Assembly (NCBI GenBank): GCA_964247055.1
Contig: OZ176058.1
Location: forward strand, 4,030,001-4,094,000
Source of the DNA: Paragordius varius
Lineage: Eukaryota > Nematomorpha
Length of the DNA: 64,000 nucleotides
Reading direction: 5' to 3'
The stretch's first letter is position 1; each line of letters opens with the position of its first letter. Below, piece by piece: positions 24,573 to 38,692 of the stretch. Below the pieces are notes generated by a model. The model made no database searches. It saw only the letters and a list, made by a program, of their open reading frames with translations, and was not told the DNA's origin. Made by a program: the position numbers and the translations under genes.

Positions 24573-27182
24573 AAACATATATTTTCAACAATCAAATAAT
24601 TTTTCCAACAATCAAAATATGTTTTCTTTTAACTTTTTAGTGTTTCCAACAATCAAACATATATTTTCAACAATCAAATAATTTTTCCAACAATCAAAAT
24701 ATGTTGCCCAATAGCTTTTTAGTATTTCCAACAATCAAACATATATTTTCAACGATCCAATAATTTTTCCAACAATCAAAATATGTTTTCTTTTAACTTT
24801 TTTGTGTCCAACAATCAAACATATATTTTCAACAATCAAATAATTATTTTAACAATCAAAATATGTTGCCCAATAGCTTTATAGTATTTCCAACAATCAA
24901 ATAATTTTTCCAACAATCAAAATATGTTTTCTTTTAACTTTTTAGTGTTTCCAACAATCAAACATATATTTTCAACAATCAAACATATTTTTTCGACAAT
25001 CAAATAATTTTTCAAACAATCATAATATGTTGCCTAACAGCTTTTTAATCTTTCCAACAATCAAGCATATATTTTCAACAATCATATAATTTATTCAACA
25101 ATCAAATTATGTTGTCTTTTAACTATTTATTGTTTCCAACAATCAAACATATATATTCAACAATCAAATAATTTTAACAATCAAAATATGTTTTCTTTTA
25201 ACTTTTTAGTGTTTCCAACAATTAATCATATATTTTCAACAATCATATTTATTCAACAATCAAATTTTGTTTTCTTTTATCTTTTTAGTGTTTCCAACAA
25301 TCAATCATATATTTTTAACAATCAAATAATTTTTTTAACAATCAAAATATGTTGACCAATAGCTTTTTAGTATTTCCAACAATCAAATAATTTTTCCAAC
25401 AATTAAAATATGTTTTCTTTTAACTTTTTAGTGTTTCCAACAATCAAACATATATTTTCAACAATCAAATAATTTTTACAACAATCAAAATATGTTGCCC
25501 AATAGTTTTTAGTGTTTCCAACAATGAAACATATATTTTCAACAATCAAATAATTTTTCAAACAATCAAAATATTGCCCAATAGCTTTTAGTGTTTCCAA
25601 CAATCCTACATATATTTTCAACAATCGAATAATTTCAAACAAACAAAATATGTTGCCCAATAGCTTTTTAGTATTTCCAACAATCAATCATATATTTTCA
25701 ACAATCAAATAATTTCTCCAACAATCAAAATATTATGCCCAATAGCTTTTTAGTGTTCCCAATTTCCAACAATCAAAATTTGATTTCTTTTAACTTTTTA
25801 TCAAACATATATTTTCAACAATGAAATAATTTTTCCAACAATCAAAATATGTTGCCCAATAGCTTTTTAGTATTTCCAACAATCAAACATATATTTTCAA
25901 CAATCAAATAATTTTTCCAACTATCAAAATATGTTTTTTTTAACTTTTTAGTGTTTCCAACAATCAAACATATATTTTCAACAATCAAATAATTTTTCAA
26001 ACAATCAAAATATGTTGCTCAATACCTTTTAATATTTCCAACAATCAAAGATATATTTGCACAATCAAATATTTTACAACAATTAAATGTTTTTTATTTT
26101 TTTAGTGTTTCCAACAATCAAACATATATTTTCAACAATCAAATAATTTTTCCAACAATCAAATTATGTTGTCTTTTAACTTTTTAGTGTTTCCAACAAT
26201 CAATCATACATTTTCGACAATCAAATAATTTCTCCAACAATCAAAATATGTTACCCAATAGTTTTTTAGTTTTTCCAACAATTAAATAATTTTTTCAACA
26301 ATCAAATTATGTTGTCTTTTAACTTTTTAGTGTTTCCAACAATCAAACATATATTTTCAACAATCAAATAATTTTGCAACAATAAATATGTTGCCCAATA
26401 GTTTTTTAGTGTTTCCAACAATTAAATAATTTTTTCAACAATCAAATTATGTTGTCTTTTAACTTTTAATGTTTCCAACAATCAAACATATATTTTCAAC
26501 AATCAAATAATTTTTCCAACAATCAATGTTGCCCAATAGCTTTTTAGTATTTCCAACAATCAAACATATATTTTCAACAATCAAATAATTTTTCCAACAA
26601 TCAAAATATGTTTTCTTTTAACTTTTTAGTGTTTCCAACAATCAAACATATATTTTCAACAATCAAACATATATTTTCAACAATAAAATAATTTTTTTAA
26701 CAATCAAAATATGTTGCCCAATAGCTTTTTAGTATTTCCAACAATCAAATAATTTTTCCAACAATCAAATTATGTTGTCTTTTAACTTTTTAGTGTTTCC
26801 AACAATCAAACATATATTTTCAACAATCAAATAATTTTTCCAACAATCAAAATATGTTTTCTTTTAACTTTTTAGTTTTTCCAACAATCAATCATATATT
26901 TTCAACAATCAAATAATTTCTCCAACAATCAAAATATGATGTCCAATAGCTTTTTAGTGTTTCCAATTTCCAACAATCAAAATTTGATTTCTTTTGACTT
27001 TTTAGTGTTTCCAACAATCAAACATATATTTTCAATAATCAAATAATTTTTCCAACAATCAAATTATGTTGTCTTTTAACTTTTTACTGTTTCCAACAAT
27101 CAAACATATATTTTCAACAATCAAATAATTTTTCCAACAATCAAAATATGTTGCCCATTAGCTTTTTGGTATTTATAAAAAC
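24573..27182 (+). repeat. 2,610 bp HOR, copy 1
   Basis: AACGATCCAATAAT at 24,751 recurs at 27,361 (offset 2,610). The order of variants (GTGTCCAAC, CAATTAATCATAT, CAATCCTACAT, the palindrome at 25,771, TTTTATCAAACAT, GTTACCCAATAG at 26,250) is that of the 2,216 bp HOR. It is extended by the ATGATGTCCAATAG, palindrome (26,975) and GGTATTTATAAAA (27,168) series seen after 9.06 kb. It is therefore a longer relative of the 4.3-9.4 kb segment, about 20 kb away. Confidence 0.88.
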
Positions 27183-29850
27183 AAACATATATTTTCAACA
27201 ATCAAATAATTTTTCCAACAATCAAAATATGTTTTCTTTTAACTTTTTAGTGTTTCCAACAATCAAACATATATTTTCAACAATCAAATAATTTTTCCAA
27301 CAATCAAAATATGTTGCCCAATAGCTTTTTAGTATTTCCAACAATCAAACATATATTTTCAACGATCCAATAATTTTTCCAACAATCAAAATATGTTTTC
27401 TTTTAACTTTTTTGTGTCCAACAATCAAACATATATTTTCAACAATCAAATAATTATTTTAACAATCAAAATATGTTGCCCAATAGCTTTATAGTATTTC
27501 CAACAATCAAATAATTTTTCCAACAATCAAAATATGTTTTCTTTTAACTTTTTAGTGTTTCCAACAATCAAACATATATTTTCAACAATCAAACATATTT
27601 TTTCGACAATCAAATAATTTTTCAAACAATCATAATATGTTGCCTAACAGCTTTTTAATCTTTCCAACAATCAAGCATATATTTTCAACAATCATATAAT
27701 TTATTCAACAATCAAATTATGTTGTCTTTTAACTATTTATTGTTTCCAACAATCAAACATATATTTTCAACAATCAAATAATTTTAACAATCAAAATATG
27801 TTTTCTTTTAACTTTTTAGTGTTTCCAACAATTAATCATATATTTTCAACAATCATATTTATTCAACAATCAAATTTTGTTTTCTTTTATCTTTTTAGTG
27901 TTTCCAACAATCAATCATATATTTTTAACAATCAAATAATTTTTTTAACAATCAAAATATGTTGACCAATAGCTTTTTAGTATTTCCAACAATCAAATAA
28001 TTTTTCCAACAATTAAAATATGTTTTCTTTTAACTTTTTAGTGTTTCCAACAATCAAACATATATTTTCAACAATCAAATAATTTTTACAACAATCAAAA
28101 TATGTTGCCCAATAGTTTTTAGTGTTTCCAACAATGAAACATATATTTTCAACAATCAAATAATTTTTCAAACAATCAAAATATTGCCCAATAGCTTTTA
28201 GTGTTTCCAACAATCCTACATATATTTTCAACAATCGAATAATTTTTCAAACAAACAAAATATGTTGCCCAATAGCTTTTTAGTATTTCCAACAATCAAA
28301 CATATATTTTCAACAATCAAATAATTTTTCCAACAATCAAATTATGTTGTCTTTTAACTTTTTAGTGTTTCCAACAATCAATCATATATTTTCAACAATC
28401 AAATAATTTCTCCAACAATCAAAATATTATGCCCAATAGCTTTTTAGTGTTCCCAATTTCCAACAATCAAAATTTGATTTCTTTTAACTTTTTATCAAAC
28501 ATATATTTTCAACAATGAAATAATTTTTCCAACAATCAAAATATGTTGCCCAATAGCTTTTTAGTATTTCCAACAATCAAACATATATTTTCAACAATCA
28601 AATAATTTTTCCAACAATCAAAATATGTTTTTTTTAACTTTTTAGTGTTTCCAACAATCAACATATATTTTCAACAATCAAATAATTTTTCAAACAATCA
28701 AAATATGTTGCTCAATACCTTTTAATATTTCCAACAATCAAAGATATATTTGCACAATCAAATATTTTACAACAATTAAATGTTTTTTATTTTTTTAGTG
28801 TTTCCAACAATCAAACATATATTTTCAACAATCAAATAATTTTTCCAACAATCAAATTATGTTGTCTTTTAACTTTTTAGTGTTTCCAACAATCAATCAT
28901 ACATTTTCGACAATCAAATAATTTCTCCAACAATCAAAATATGTTACCCAATAGTTTTTTAGTTTTTCCAACAATTAAATAATTTTTTCAACAATCAAAT
29001 TATGTTGTCTTTTAACTTTTTAGTGTTTCCAACAATCAAACATATATTTTCAACAATCAAATAATTTTGCAACAATAAATATGTTGCCCAATAGTTTTTT
29101 AGTGTTTCCAACAATTAAATAATTTTTTCAACAATCAAATTATGTTGTCTTTTAACTTTTAATGTTTCCAACAATCAAACATATATTTTCAACAATCAAA
29201 TAATTTTTCTAACAATCAATGTTGCCCAATAGCTTTTTAGTATTTCCAACAATCAAACATATATTTTCAACAATCAAATAATTTTTCCAACAATCAAAAT
29301 ATGTTTTCTTTTAACTTTTTAGTGTTTCCAACAATCAAACATATATTTTCAACAATAAAATAATTTTTTTAACAATCAAAATATGTTGCCCAATAGCTTT
29401 TTAGTATTTCCAACAATCAAATAATTTTTCCAACAATCAAATTATGTTGTCTTTTAACTTTTTAGTGTTTCCAACAATCAAACATATATTTTCAACAATC
29501 AAATAATTTTTCCAACAATCAAAATATGTTTTCTTTTTTTTAGTTTTTCCAACAATCAATCATATATTTTCAACAATCAAATAATTTCTCCAACAATCAA
29601 AATATGATGTCCAATAGCTTTTTAGTGTTTCCAATTTCCAACAATCAAAATTTGATTTCTTTTGACTTTTTAGTGTTTCCAACAATCAAACATATATTTT
29701 CAATAATCAAATAATTTTTCCAACAATCAAATTATGTTGTCTTTTAACTTTTTACTGTTTCCAACAATCAAACATATATTTTCAACAATCAAATAATTTT
29801 TCCAACAATCAAAATATGTTGCCCATTAGCTTTTTGGTATTTATAAAAAC
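27183..29850 (+). repeat. 2.6 kb HOR, copy 2 (about 2,668 bp)
   Basis: Matches copy 1 at offset 2,610 as far as about 28.27 kb. It then carries an extra monomer, so later markers are offset 2,693 (GTTACCCAATAG at 28,943), and it ends at offset 2,668 (GGTATTTATAAAA at 29,836). The net differences are multiples of a subunit or monomer plus a few bases. Confidence 0.85.
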
Positions 29851-30082
29851 AAACATATATTTTCAACAATCAAATAATTTTTCCAACAATCAAAATATGT
29901 TTTCTTTTAACTTTTTAGTGTTTCCAACAATCAAACATATATTTTCAACAATAAAATAATTTTTTCAACAATCAAATTATGTTGTCTTTTAACTTTTTAG
30001 TGTTTCCAACAATCAAACATATATTTTCAACAATCAAATAATTTTTCCAACTGAATATGTTGCCCAATAGCTTTTTAGTGTT
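29851..30082 (+). repeat. Junction monomers at the Domain I/II boundary
   Basis: The 2.6 kb HOR order breaks down around 29,950. A subunit at about 30,049 reads CCAACTGAATATG, an apparent small internal deletion I do not see elsewhere. No foreign sequence is present. Confidence 0.65.
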
Positions 30083-31138
30083 TCCAACAATCAAACATAT
30101 TTTTTCGACAATCAAATAATTTTTCAAACAATCATAATATGTTGCCTAACAGCTTTTTAATCTTTCCAACAATCAAGCATATATGTTCAACAATCATATA
30201 ATTTATTCAACAATCAAATTATGTTGTCTTTTAACTATTTATTGTTTCCAACAATCAAACATATATTTTTAACAATCAAATAATTTTTTTAACAATCAAA
30301 ATATGTTGCCCAATAGCTTTTTAGTATTTCCAACAATCAAATAATTTTTCCAACACAAAATATGTTTTCTTTTAACTTTTTAGTGTTTCCAACAATCAAA
30401 CATATATTTTCAACAATCAAATAATTTTCCAACAAATATGTTGCCCAATAGTTTTTTACTGTTTCCAACAATTAAATAATTTTTTCAACAATCAAATTAT
30501 GTTGTCTTTTAACTTTTTAGTGTTTCCAACAATCAAACATATATTTTCAACAATCAAATAATTTTTCCAACAATCAAAATATGTTTTCTTTTAACTTTTT
30601 AGTGTTTCCAACAATCAAACATATATTTTCAACAATCAAATAATTTTTCCAACAATCAAAATATGTTGCCCAATAGCTTTTTAGTATTTCCAAAAATCAA
30701 ACATATATTTTCAACGATCCAATAATTTTTCCAACAATCAAAATATGTTTTCTTTTAACTTTTTAGTGTTTCCAACAATCAAACATATATTTTCAACAAT
30801 TAAATAATTATTTTAACAATCAAAATTTGTTGCCCAATAGCTTTTTAGTATTTCCAACAATCAAATAATTTTTCCAACAATCAAAATATGTTTTCTTTTA
30901 ACTTTTTAGTGTTTCCAACAATCAAACATATATTTTCAACAATCAAATAATTATTTTAACAATCAAAATATGTTGCCCAATAGTTTTTTAGTGTTTCCAA
31001 CAATTAAATAATTTTTTCAACAATCAAATTATGTTGTCTTTTAACTTTTTAGTGTTTCCAACAATCAAACATATATTTTCAACAATCAAATAATTTTTCC
31101 AACAATCAAAATATGTTGCCCAATAGCTTTTTAGTATT
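30083..31138 (+). repeat. 1,056 bp HOR, copy 1
   Basis: AAGCATATATGTTC, with a G not found in the Domain I versions, lies at 30,175 and again at 31,231. CAACACAAAATATG, a subunit with an internal loss, lies at 30,351 and 31,407. The offset is 1,056 bp until a 3 bp difference near 30,430. AACGATCCAATAAT occurs once, at 30,713. Confidence 0.82.
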
Positions 31139-31640
31139 TCCAACAATCAAACATATTTTTTCGACAATCAAATAATTTTTCAAACAATCATAATATGTTG
31201 CCTAACAGCTTTTTAATCTTTCCAACAATCAAGCATATATGTTCAACAATCATATAATTTATTCAACAATCAAATTATGTTGTCTTTTAACTATTTATTG
31301 TTTCCAACAATCAAACATATATTTTTAACAATCAAATAATTTTTTTAACAATCAAAATATGTTGCCCAATAGCTTTTTAGTATTTCCAACAATCAAATAA
31401 TTTTTCCAACACAAAATATGTTTTCTTTTAACTTTTTAGTGTTTCCAACAATCAAACATATATTTTCAACAATCAAATAATTTTCCAACAATAAATATGT
31501 TGCCCAATAGTTTTTTACTGTTTCCAACAATTAAATAATTTTTTCAACAATCAAATTATGTTGTCTTTTAACTTTTTAGTGTTTCCAACAATCAAACATA
31601 TATTTTCAACAATCAAATAATTTTTCCAACAAACAAAATA
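31139..31640 (+). repeat. 1,056 bp HOR, partial copy 2
   Basis: About 500 bp follow copy 1 as far as the TTTTTTACTG linker and the next monomer. The sequence then continues with AACAAACAAAATATG and GTTGCCTAATAG. From about 31,320 this region also forms the start of the 2,973 bp HOR. Confidence 0.78.
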
Positions 31641-34292
31641 TGTTGCCTAATAGCTTTTTAGTATTTCCAACAATAAAACATATATTTTTAACAATCAAAT
31701 AATTTCTCCAACAATCAAAATATGTTGCCCAATAGCTTTTTAGTGTTTCCAACAATGACACATATATTTTCAACAATCAAATAATTTTTCAAACAATCAA
31801 AATATGTTGCCCAATAGCTTTTAGTGTTTCCAACAATCAAACATATATTTTCAACAATCAAATAATTTTTCAAACAATCCAAATATGTTGCCCAATAGCT
31901 TTTTAGTATTTCCAACAATCAAACATATATTTTCAACAATCAAATAATTTTTCCAACAATCAAATTATGTTAACTTTTTAGTGTTTCCAACAATCAGTCA
32001 TATATTTTCAACATTCAAATTAATTTCTCCAACAATGAAAATATGATGCCCAATAGCTTTTTAGTGTTTCCAATTTCCAACAATCAAAATTTGATTTCTT
32101 TTAACTTTTTAGTGTTTCCAACAATCAAACATATATTTTCAACAATCAAATAATTTTTCCAACAATCAAATTATGTTGTCTTTTAACTTTTTCGTGTTTC
32201 CAACAATCAATCATACATTTTCGACAATCAAATAATTTCTCCAACAATCAAAATATGTTGCCCAATAGTTTTTTAGTGTTTCCAACAATTAAATAATTTT
32301 TTCAACAATCAAATTATGTTGTCTTTTAACTTTTTAGTGTTTCCAACAATCAAACATATATTTTCAACAATCAAATAATTTTTCCAACAATCAAAATATG
32401 TTGCCCAATAGCTTTTTAGTATTTCCAACAATCAAACATATATTCTCAACAATCAAATAATTTTTCCAACAATCAAATTATGTTGAATAGCTTAGTGTTT
32501 CCAACAATCAAACATATATTTTCAAAATCAAATATTTTGCAACAATTAAATTATGTTTTTTAACTTTTTAGTGTTTCCAACAATCAAACATATATTTTCA
32601 ATAATCAAATAATTTTTCCAACAATCAAATTATATTGTCTTTTAACTTTTTAGTGTTTCCAACAATTACACATATATTTTCAACAATCAAATAATTTTTA
32701 CAACAATCAAATTATGTTGAATAGCTTTTAGTGTTTCCAACAATCAAACATATATTTTCAACAATCAAATAATTTTTCCAACAATCAAAATATGTTTTCT
32801 TTAAACTTTTTAGTTTTTCCAACAATTACACATATATTTTCAACAATCAAATAATTTTTACAACAATCAAAATATGTTGCCCAATAGTTTTTTAGTGTTT
32901 CCAACAATCAAACATATTTTTTCAACAATCAAATAATTTTTCAAACAATCAAAATATGTTGCCCCATAGCTTTTTAGTATTTCCAACAATCAAACATATA
33001 TTTTCAACAATCAAATAATTTTTCCAACAATCAAAATATGTTTTCTTTAAACTTTTTAGTGTTTCCAACAATTACACATATATTTTCAACAATCAAATAA
33101 TTTTTCCAACAATCAAAATATGTTGCCCAATAGCTTTTTAGTATTTCCAACAATCAAACATATATTCTCAACAATCAAATAATTTTTCCAACAATCAAAT
33201 TATGTTGAATAGCTTAGTGTTTCCAACAATCAAACATATATTTTCAAAATCAAATATTTTGCAACAATTAAATTATGTTTTTTAACTTTTTAGTGTTTCC
33301 AACAATCAAACATATATTTTCAATAAACAAATAATTTTTCCAACAATCAAATTATATTGTCTTTTAACTTTTTAGTGTTTCCAACAATTACACATATATT
33401 TTCAACAATCAAATAATTTTTACAACAATCAAATTATGTTGAATAGCTTTTAGTGTTTCCAACAATCAAACATATATTTTCAACAATCAAATAATTTTTC
33501 CAACAATCAAAATATGTTTTCTTTAAACTTTTTAGTGTTTCCAACAATTACACATATATTTTCAACAATCAAATAATTTTTACAACAATCAAAATATGTT
33601 GCCCAATAGTTTTTTAGTGTTTCCAACAATCAAACATATTTTTTCAACAATCAAATAATTTTTCAAACAATCAAAATATGTTGCCCCATAGCTTTTTAGT
33701 ATTTCCAACAATCAAACATATATTTTCAACAATCAAATAATTTTTCCAACAATCAAAATATGTTTTCTTTAAGCTTTTTAGTGTTTCCAACAATTACACA
33801 TATATTTTCAACAATCAAATAATTTTTACAACAATCAAAATATGTTGCCCAATAGCTTTTTAGTATTTCCAACAATCAAACATATATTTTCAACAATCAA
33901 ATAATTTTTCCAACAATCAAAATATGTTTTCTTTAAACTTTTTAGTGTTTCCAACAATTACACATATATTTTCAACAATCAAATAATTTTTACAACAATC
34001 AAAATATGTTGCCCAATAGTTTTTTAGTGTTTCCAACAATCAAACATATTTTTTCAACAATCAAATAATTTTTCAAACAATCAAAATATGTTGCCCCATA
34101 GCTTTTTAGTATTTCCAACAATCAAACATATATTTTCAACAATCAAATAATTTTTCCAACAATCAAAATATGTTGCCCAATAGATTTTTAGTATTTCCAA
34201 CAATCAAACATATATTTTCAACAATCAAATAATTTTTCCAACAATCAATATGTTTTCTTTTAACTTTTTAGTTTTTCCAACAATCAAACATA
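31320..34292 (+). repeat. 2,973 bp HOR, copy 1
   Basis: Constant offset of 2,973 bp to the next copy for CAACACAAAATATG (31,407/34,380), AATCAGTCATA (31,992/34,965), the palindrome (32,082/35,055) and TTGAATAGCTTAGTG (32,483/35,456). It contains a pair of 722 bp units and then shorter repeats with TTTCTTTAAAC and TTGCCCCATAG linkers. Confidence 0.9.
32483..33926 (+). repeat. 722 bp unit, tandem pair 1
   Basis: TTGAATAGCTTAGTG, a linker shortened from TTGAATAGCTTTTAGTG, lies at 32,483 and 33,205. Each unit also contains CAAAATCAAATATTTTGC (a subunit with an internal loss), TTATATTGTC, CAATTACACATAT, TTTCTTTAAAC and TTGCCCCATAG in fixed order. The second copy is complete or nearly so to about 33,910. 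Confidence 0.87.
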
Positions 34293-36805
34293 TATTTTCA
34301 ACAATCAAATAATTTTTTTAACAATCAAAATATGTTGCCCAATAGCTTTTTAGTATTTCCAACAATCAAATAATTTTTCCAACACAAAATATGTTTTCTT
34401 TTAACTTTTTAGTGTTTCCAACAATCAAACATATATTTTCAACAATCAAATAATTTTCCAACAATAAATATGTTGCCCAATAGTTTTTTACTGTTTCCAA
34501 CAATTAAATAATTTTTTCAACAATCAAATTATGTTGTCTTTTAACTTTTTAGTGTTTCCAACAATCAAACATATATTTTCAACAATCAAATAATTTTTCC
34601 AACAAACAAAATATGTTGCCTAATAGCTTTTTAGTATTTCCAACAATAAAACATATATTTTTAACAATCAAATAATTTCTCCAACAATCAAAATATGTTG
34701 CCCAATAGCTTTTTAGTGTTTCCAACAATGAAACATATATTTTCAACAATCAAATAATTTTTCAAACAATCAAAATATGTTGCCCAATAGCTTTTAGTGT
34801 TTCCAACAATCAAACATATATTTTCAACAATCAAATAATTTTTCAAACAATCCAAATATGTTGCCCAATAGCTTTTTAGTATTTCCAACAATCAAACATA
34901 TATTTTCAACAATCAAATAATTTTTCCAACAATCAAATTATGTTAACTTTTTAGTGTTTCCAACAATCAGTCATATATTTTCAACATTCAAATTAATTTC
35001 TCCAACAATGAAAATATGATGCCCAATAGCTTTTTAGTGTTTCCAATTTCCAACAATCAAAATTTGATTTCTTTTAACTTTTTAGTGTTTCCAACAATCA
35101 AACATATATTTTCAACAATCAAATAATTTTTCCAACAATCAAATTATGTTGTCTTTTAACTTTTTCGTGTTTCCAACAATCAATCATACATTTTCGACAA
35201 TCAAATAATTTCTCCAACAATCAAAATATGTTGCCCAATAGTTTTTTAGTGTTTCCAACAATTAAATAATTTTTTCAACAATCAAATTATGTTGTCTTTT
35301 AACTTTTTAGTGTTTCCAACAATCAAACATATATTTTCAACAATCAAATAATTTTTCCAACAATCAAAATATGTTGCCCAATAGCTTTTTAGTATTTCCA
35401 ACAATCAAACATATATTCTCAACAATCAAATAATTTTTCCAACAATCAAATTATGTTGAATAGCTTAGTGTTTCCAACAATCAAACATATATTTTCAAAA
35501 TCAAATATTTTGCAACAATTAAATTATGTTTTTTAACTTTTTAGTGTTTCCAACAATCAAACATATATTTTCAATAATCAAATAATTTTTCCAACAATCA
35601 AATTATATTGTCTTTTAACTTTTTAGTGTTTCCAACAATTACACATATATTTTCAACAATCAAATAATTTTTACAACAATCAAATTATGTTGAATAGCTT
35701 TTAGTGTTTCCAACAATCAAACATATATTTTCAACAATCAAATAATTTTTCCAACAATCAAAATATGTTTTCTTTAAACTTTTTAGTGTTTCCAACAATT
35801 ACACATATATTTTCAACAATCAAATAATTTTTACAACAATCAAAATATGTTGCCCAATAGTTTTTTAGTGTTTCCAACAATCAAACATATTTTTTCAACA
35901 ATCAAATAATTTTTCAAACAATCAAAATATGTTGCCCCATAGCTTTTTAGTATTTCCAACAATCAAACATATATTTTCAACAATCAAATAATTTTTCCAA
36001 CAATCAAAATATGTTTTCTTTAAACTTTTTAGTGTTTCCAACAATTACACATATATTTTCAACAATCAAATAATTTTTCCAACAATCAAAATATGTTGCC
36101 CAATAGCTTTTTAGTATTTTAAACAATCAAACATATATTCTCAACAATCAAATAATTTTTCCAACAATCAAATTATGTTGAATAGCTTAGTGTTTCCAAC
36201 AATCAAACATATATTTTCAAAATCAAATATTTTGCAACAATTAAATTATGTTTTTTAACTTTTTAGTGTTTCCAACAATCAAACATATATTTTCAATAAA
36301 CAAATAATTTTTCCAACAATCAAATTATATTGTCTTTTAACTTTTTAGTGTTTCCAACAATTACACATATATTTTCAACAATCAAATAATTTTTACAACA
36401 ATCAAATTATGTTGAATAGCTTTTAGTGTTTCCAACAATCAAACATATATTTTCAACAATCAAATAATTTTTCCAACAATCAAAATATGTTTTCTTTAAA
36501 CTTTTTAGTGTTTCCAACAATTACACATATATTTTCAACAATCAAATAATTTTTACAACAATCAAAATATGTTGCCCAATAGTTTTTTAGTGTTTCCAAC
36601 AATCAAACATATTTTTTCAACAATCAAATAATTTTTCAAACAATCAAAATATGTTGCCCCATAGCTTTTTAGTATTTCCAACAATCAAACATATATTTTC
36701 AACAATCAAATAATTTTTCCAACAATCAAAATATGTTTTCTTTAAACTTTTTAGTGTTTCCAACAATTACACATATATTTTCAACAATCAAATAATTTTT
36801 CCAAC
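34293..36805 (+). repeat. 2,973 bp HOR, copy 2 (truncated to about 2.5 kb)
   Basis: Follows copy 1 until about 36,806, where a TTACAACAATC subunit is replaced by TTCCAACAATC and the sequence jumps back to the TTATGTTAAC/AATCAGTCATA marker (36,840) ahead of schedule. The jump produces a shortened copy without any non-satellite junction. Confidence 0.87.
35456..36805 (+). repeat. 722 bp unit, tandem pair 2
   Basis: Markers at 35,456 and 36,178. The second member is cut short by the jump at about 36,806. The pair lies 2,973 bp downstream of pair 1. Confidence 0.85.
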
Positions 36806-38692
36806 AATCAAATTATGTTAACTTTTTAGTGTTTCCAACAATCAGTCATATATTTTCAACATTCAAATTAATTTCTCCAACAATGAAAATATGATGCCCA
36901 ATAGCTTTTTAGTGTTTCCAATTTCCAACAATCAAAATTTGATTTCTTTTAACTTTTTAGTTTTTCCAACAATCAAACATATATTTTCAACAATCAAATA
37001 ATTTTTCCAACAATCAAATTATGTTGTCTTTTAACTTTTTCGTGTTTCCAACAATCAATCATACATTTTCGACAATCAAATAATTTCTCCAACAATCAAA
37101 ATATGTTGCCCAATAGTTTTTTAGTGTTTCCAACAATCAAATAATTTTTCCAACAATCAAAATATGTTGCCCAATAGCTTTTTAGTATTTCCAACAATCA
37201 AACATATATTCTCAACAATCAAATAATTTTTCCAACAATCAAATTATGTTGAATAGCTTAGTGTTTCCAACAATCAAACATATATTTTCAAAATCAAATA
37301 TTTTGCAACAATTAAATTATGTTTTTTAACTTTTTAGTGTTTCCAACAATCAAACATATATTTTCAATAATCAAATAATTTTTCCAACAATCAAATTATA
37401 TTGTCTTTTAACTTTTTAGTGTTTCCAACAATTACACATATATTTTCAACAATCAAATAATTTTTACAACAATCAAATTATGTTGAATAGCTTTTAGTGT
37501 TTCCAACAATCAAACATATATTTTCAACAATCAAATAATTTTTCCAACAATCAAAATATGTTTTCTTTAAACTTTTTAGTGTTTCCAACAATTACACATA
37601 TATTTTCAACAATCAAATAATTTTTACAACAATCAAAATATGTTGCCCAATAGTTTTTTAGTGTTTCCAACAATCAAACATATTTTTTCAACAATCAAAT
37701 AATTTTTCAAACAATCAAAATATGTTGCCCCATAGCTTTTTAGTATTTCCAACAATCAAACATATATTTTCAACAATCAAATAATTTTTCCAACAATCAA
37801 AATATGTTTTCTTTAAACTTTTTAGTGTTTCCAACAATTACACATATATTTTCAACAATCAAATAATTTTTCCAACAATCAAAATATGTTGCCCAATAGC
37901 TTTTTAGTATTTCCAACAATCAAACATATATTCTCAACAATCAAATAATTTTTCCAACAATCAAATTATGTTGAATAGCTTAGTGTTTCCAACAATCAAA
38001 CATATATTTTCAAAATCAAATATTTTGCAACAATTAAATTATGTTTTTTAACTTTTTAGTGTTTCCAACAATCAAACATATATTTTCAATAAACAAATAA
38101 TTTTTCCAACAATCAAATTATATTGTCTTTTAACTTTTTAGTGTTTCCAACAATTACACATATATTTTCAACAATCAAATAATTTTTACAACAATCAAAT
38201 TATGTTGAATAGCTTTTAGTGTTTCCAACAATCAAACATATATTTTCAACAATCAAATAATTTTTCCAACAATCAAAATATGTTTTCTTTAAACTTTTTA
38301 GTGTTTCCAACAATTACACATATATTTTCAACAATCAAATAATTTTTACAACAATCAAAATATGTTGCCCAATAGTTTTTTAGTGTTTCCAACAATCAAA
38401 CATATTTTTTCAACAATCAAATAATTTTTCAAACAATCAAAATATGTTGCCCCATAGCTTTTTAGTATTTCCAACAATCAAACATATATTTTCAACAATC
38501 AAATAATTTTTCCAACAATCAAAATATGTTTTCTTTAAACTTTTTAGTGTTTCCAACAATTACACATATATTTTCAACAATCAAATAATTTTTACAACAA
38601 TCAAAATATGTTGCCCAATAGCTTTTTAGTATTTCCAACAATCAAACATATATTTTCAACAATCAAATAATTTTTCCAACAATCAAAATATG
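36806..38692 (+). repeat. AATCAGTCATA lead plus 722 bp unit, tandem pair 3
   Basis: The lead monomer AATCAGTCATA is at 36,840 and the palindrome at 36,930. TTGAATAGCTTAGTG occurs at 37,249 and 37,971, again 722 bp apart. The lead-to-pair distance is 409 bp here, versus 491 bp in the two 2,973 bp copies, a difference of one 82 bp monomer. Confidence 0.83.

Noticed and set aside
25403-25687. Longest open frame noticed (94 codons, minus strand), with 73-codon relatives at 5410-5631, 7626-7847 and 28013-28234, and a 65-codon one at 41796-41993
   Set aside because: Same artefact. Runs of short and standard monomers happen to avoid stops, and copies of the same HOR repeat the same frame. Length changes follow subunit gain and loss, not coding constraint.
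32548-32565. AATTATGTTTT resembling the yeast ARS consensus at 10 of 11 positions
   Set aside because: At this AT content near matches are expected often, and it comes from a subunit with a local loss. There is no supporting origin context.
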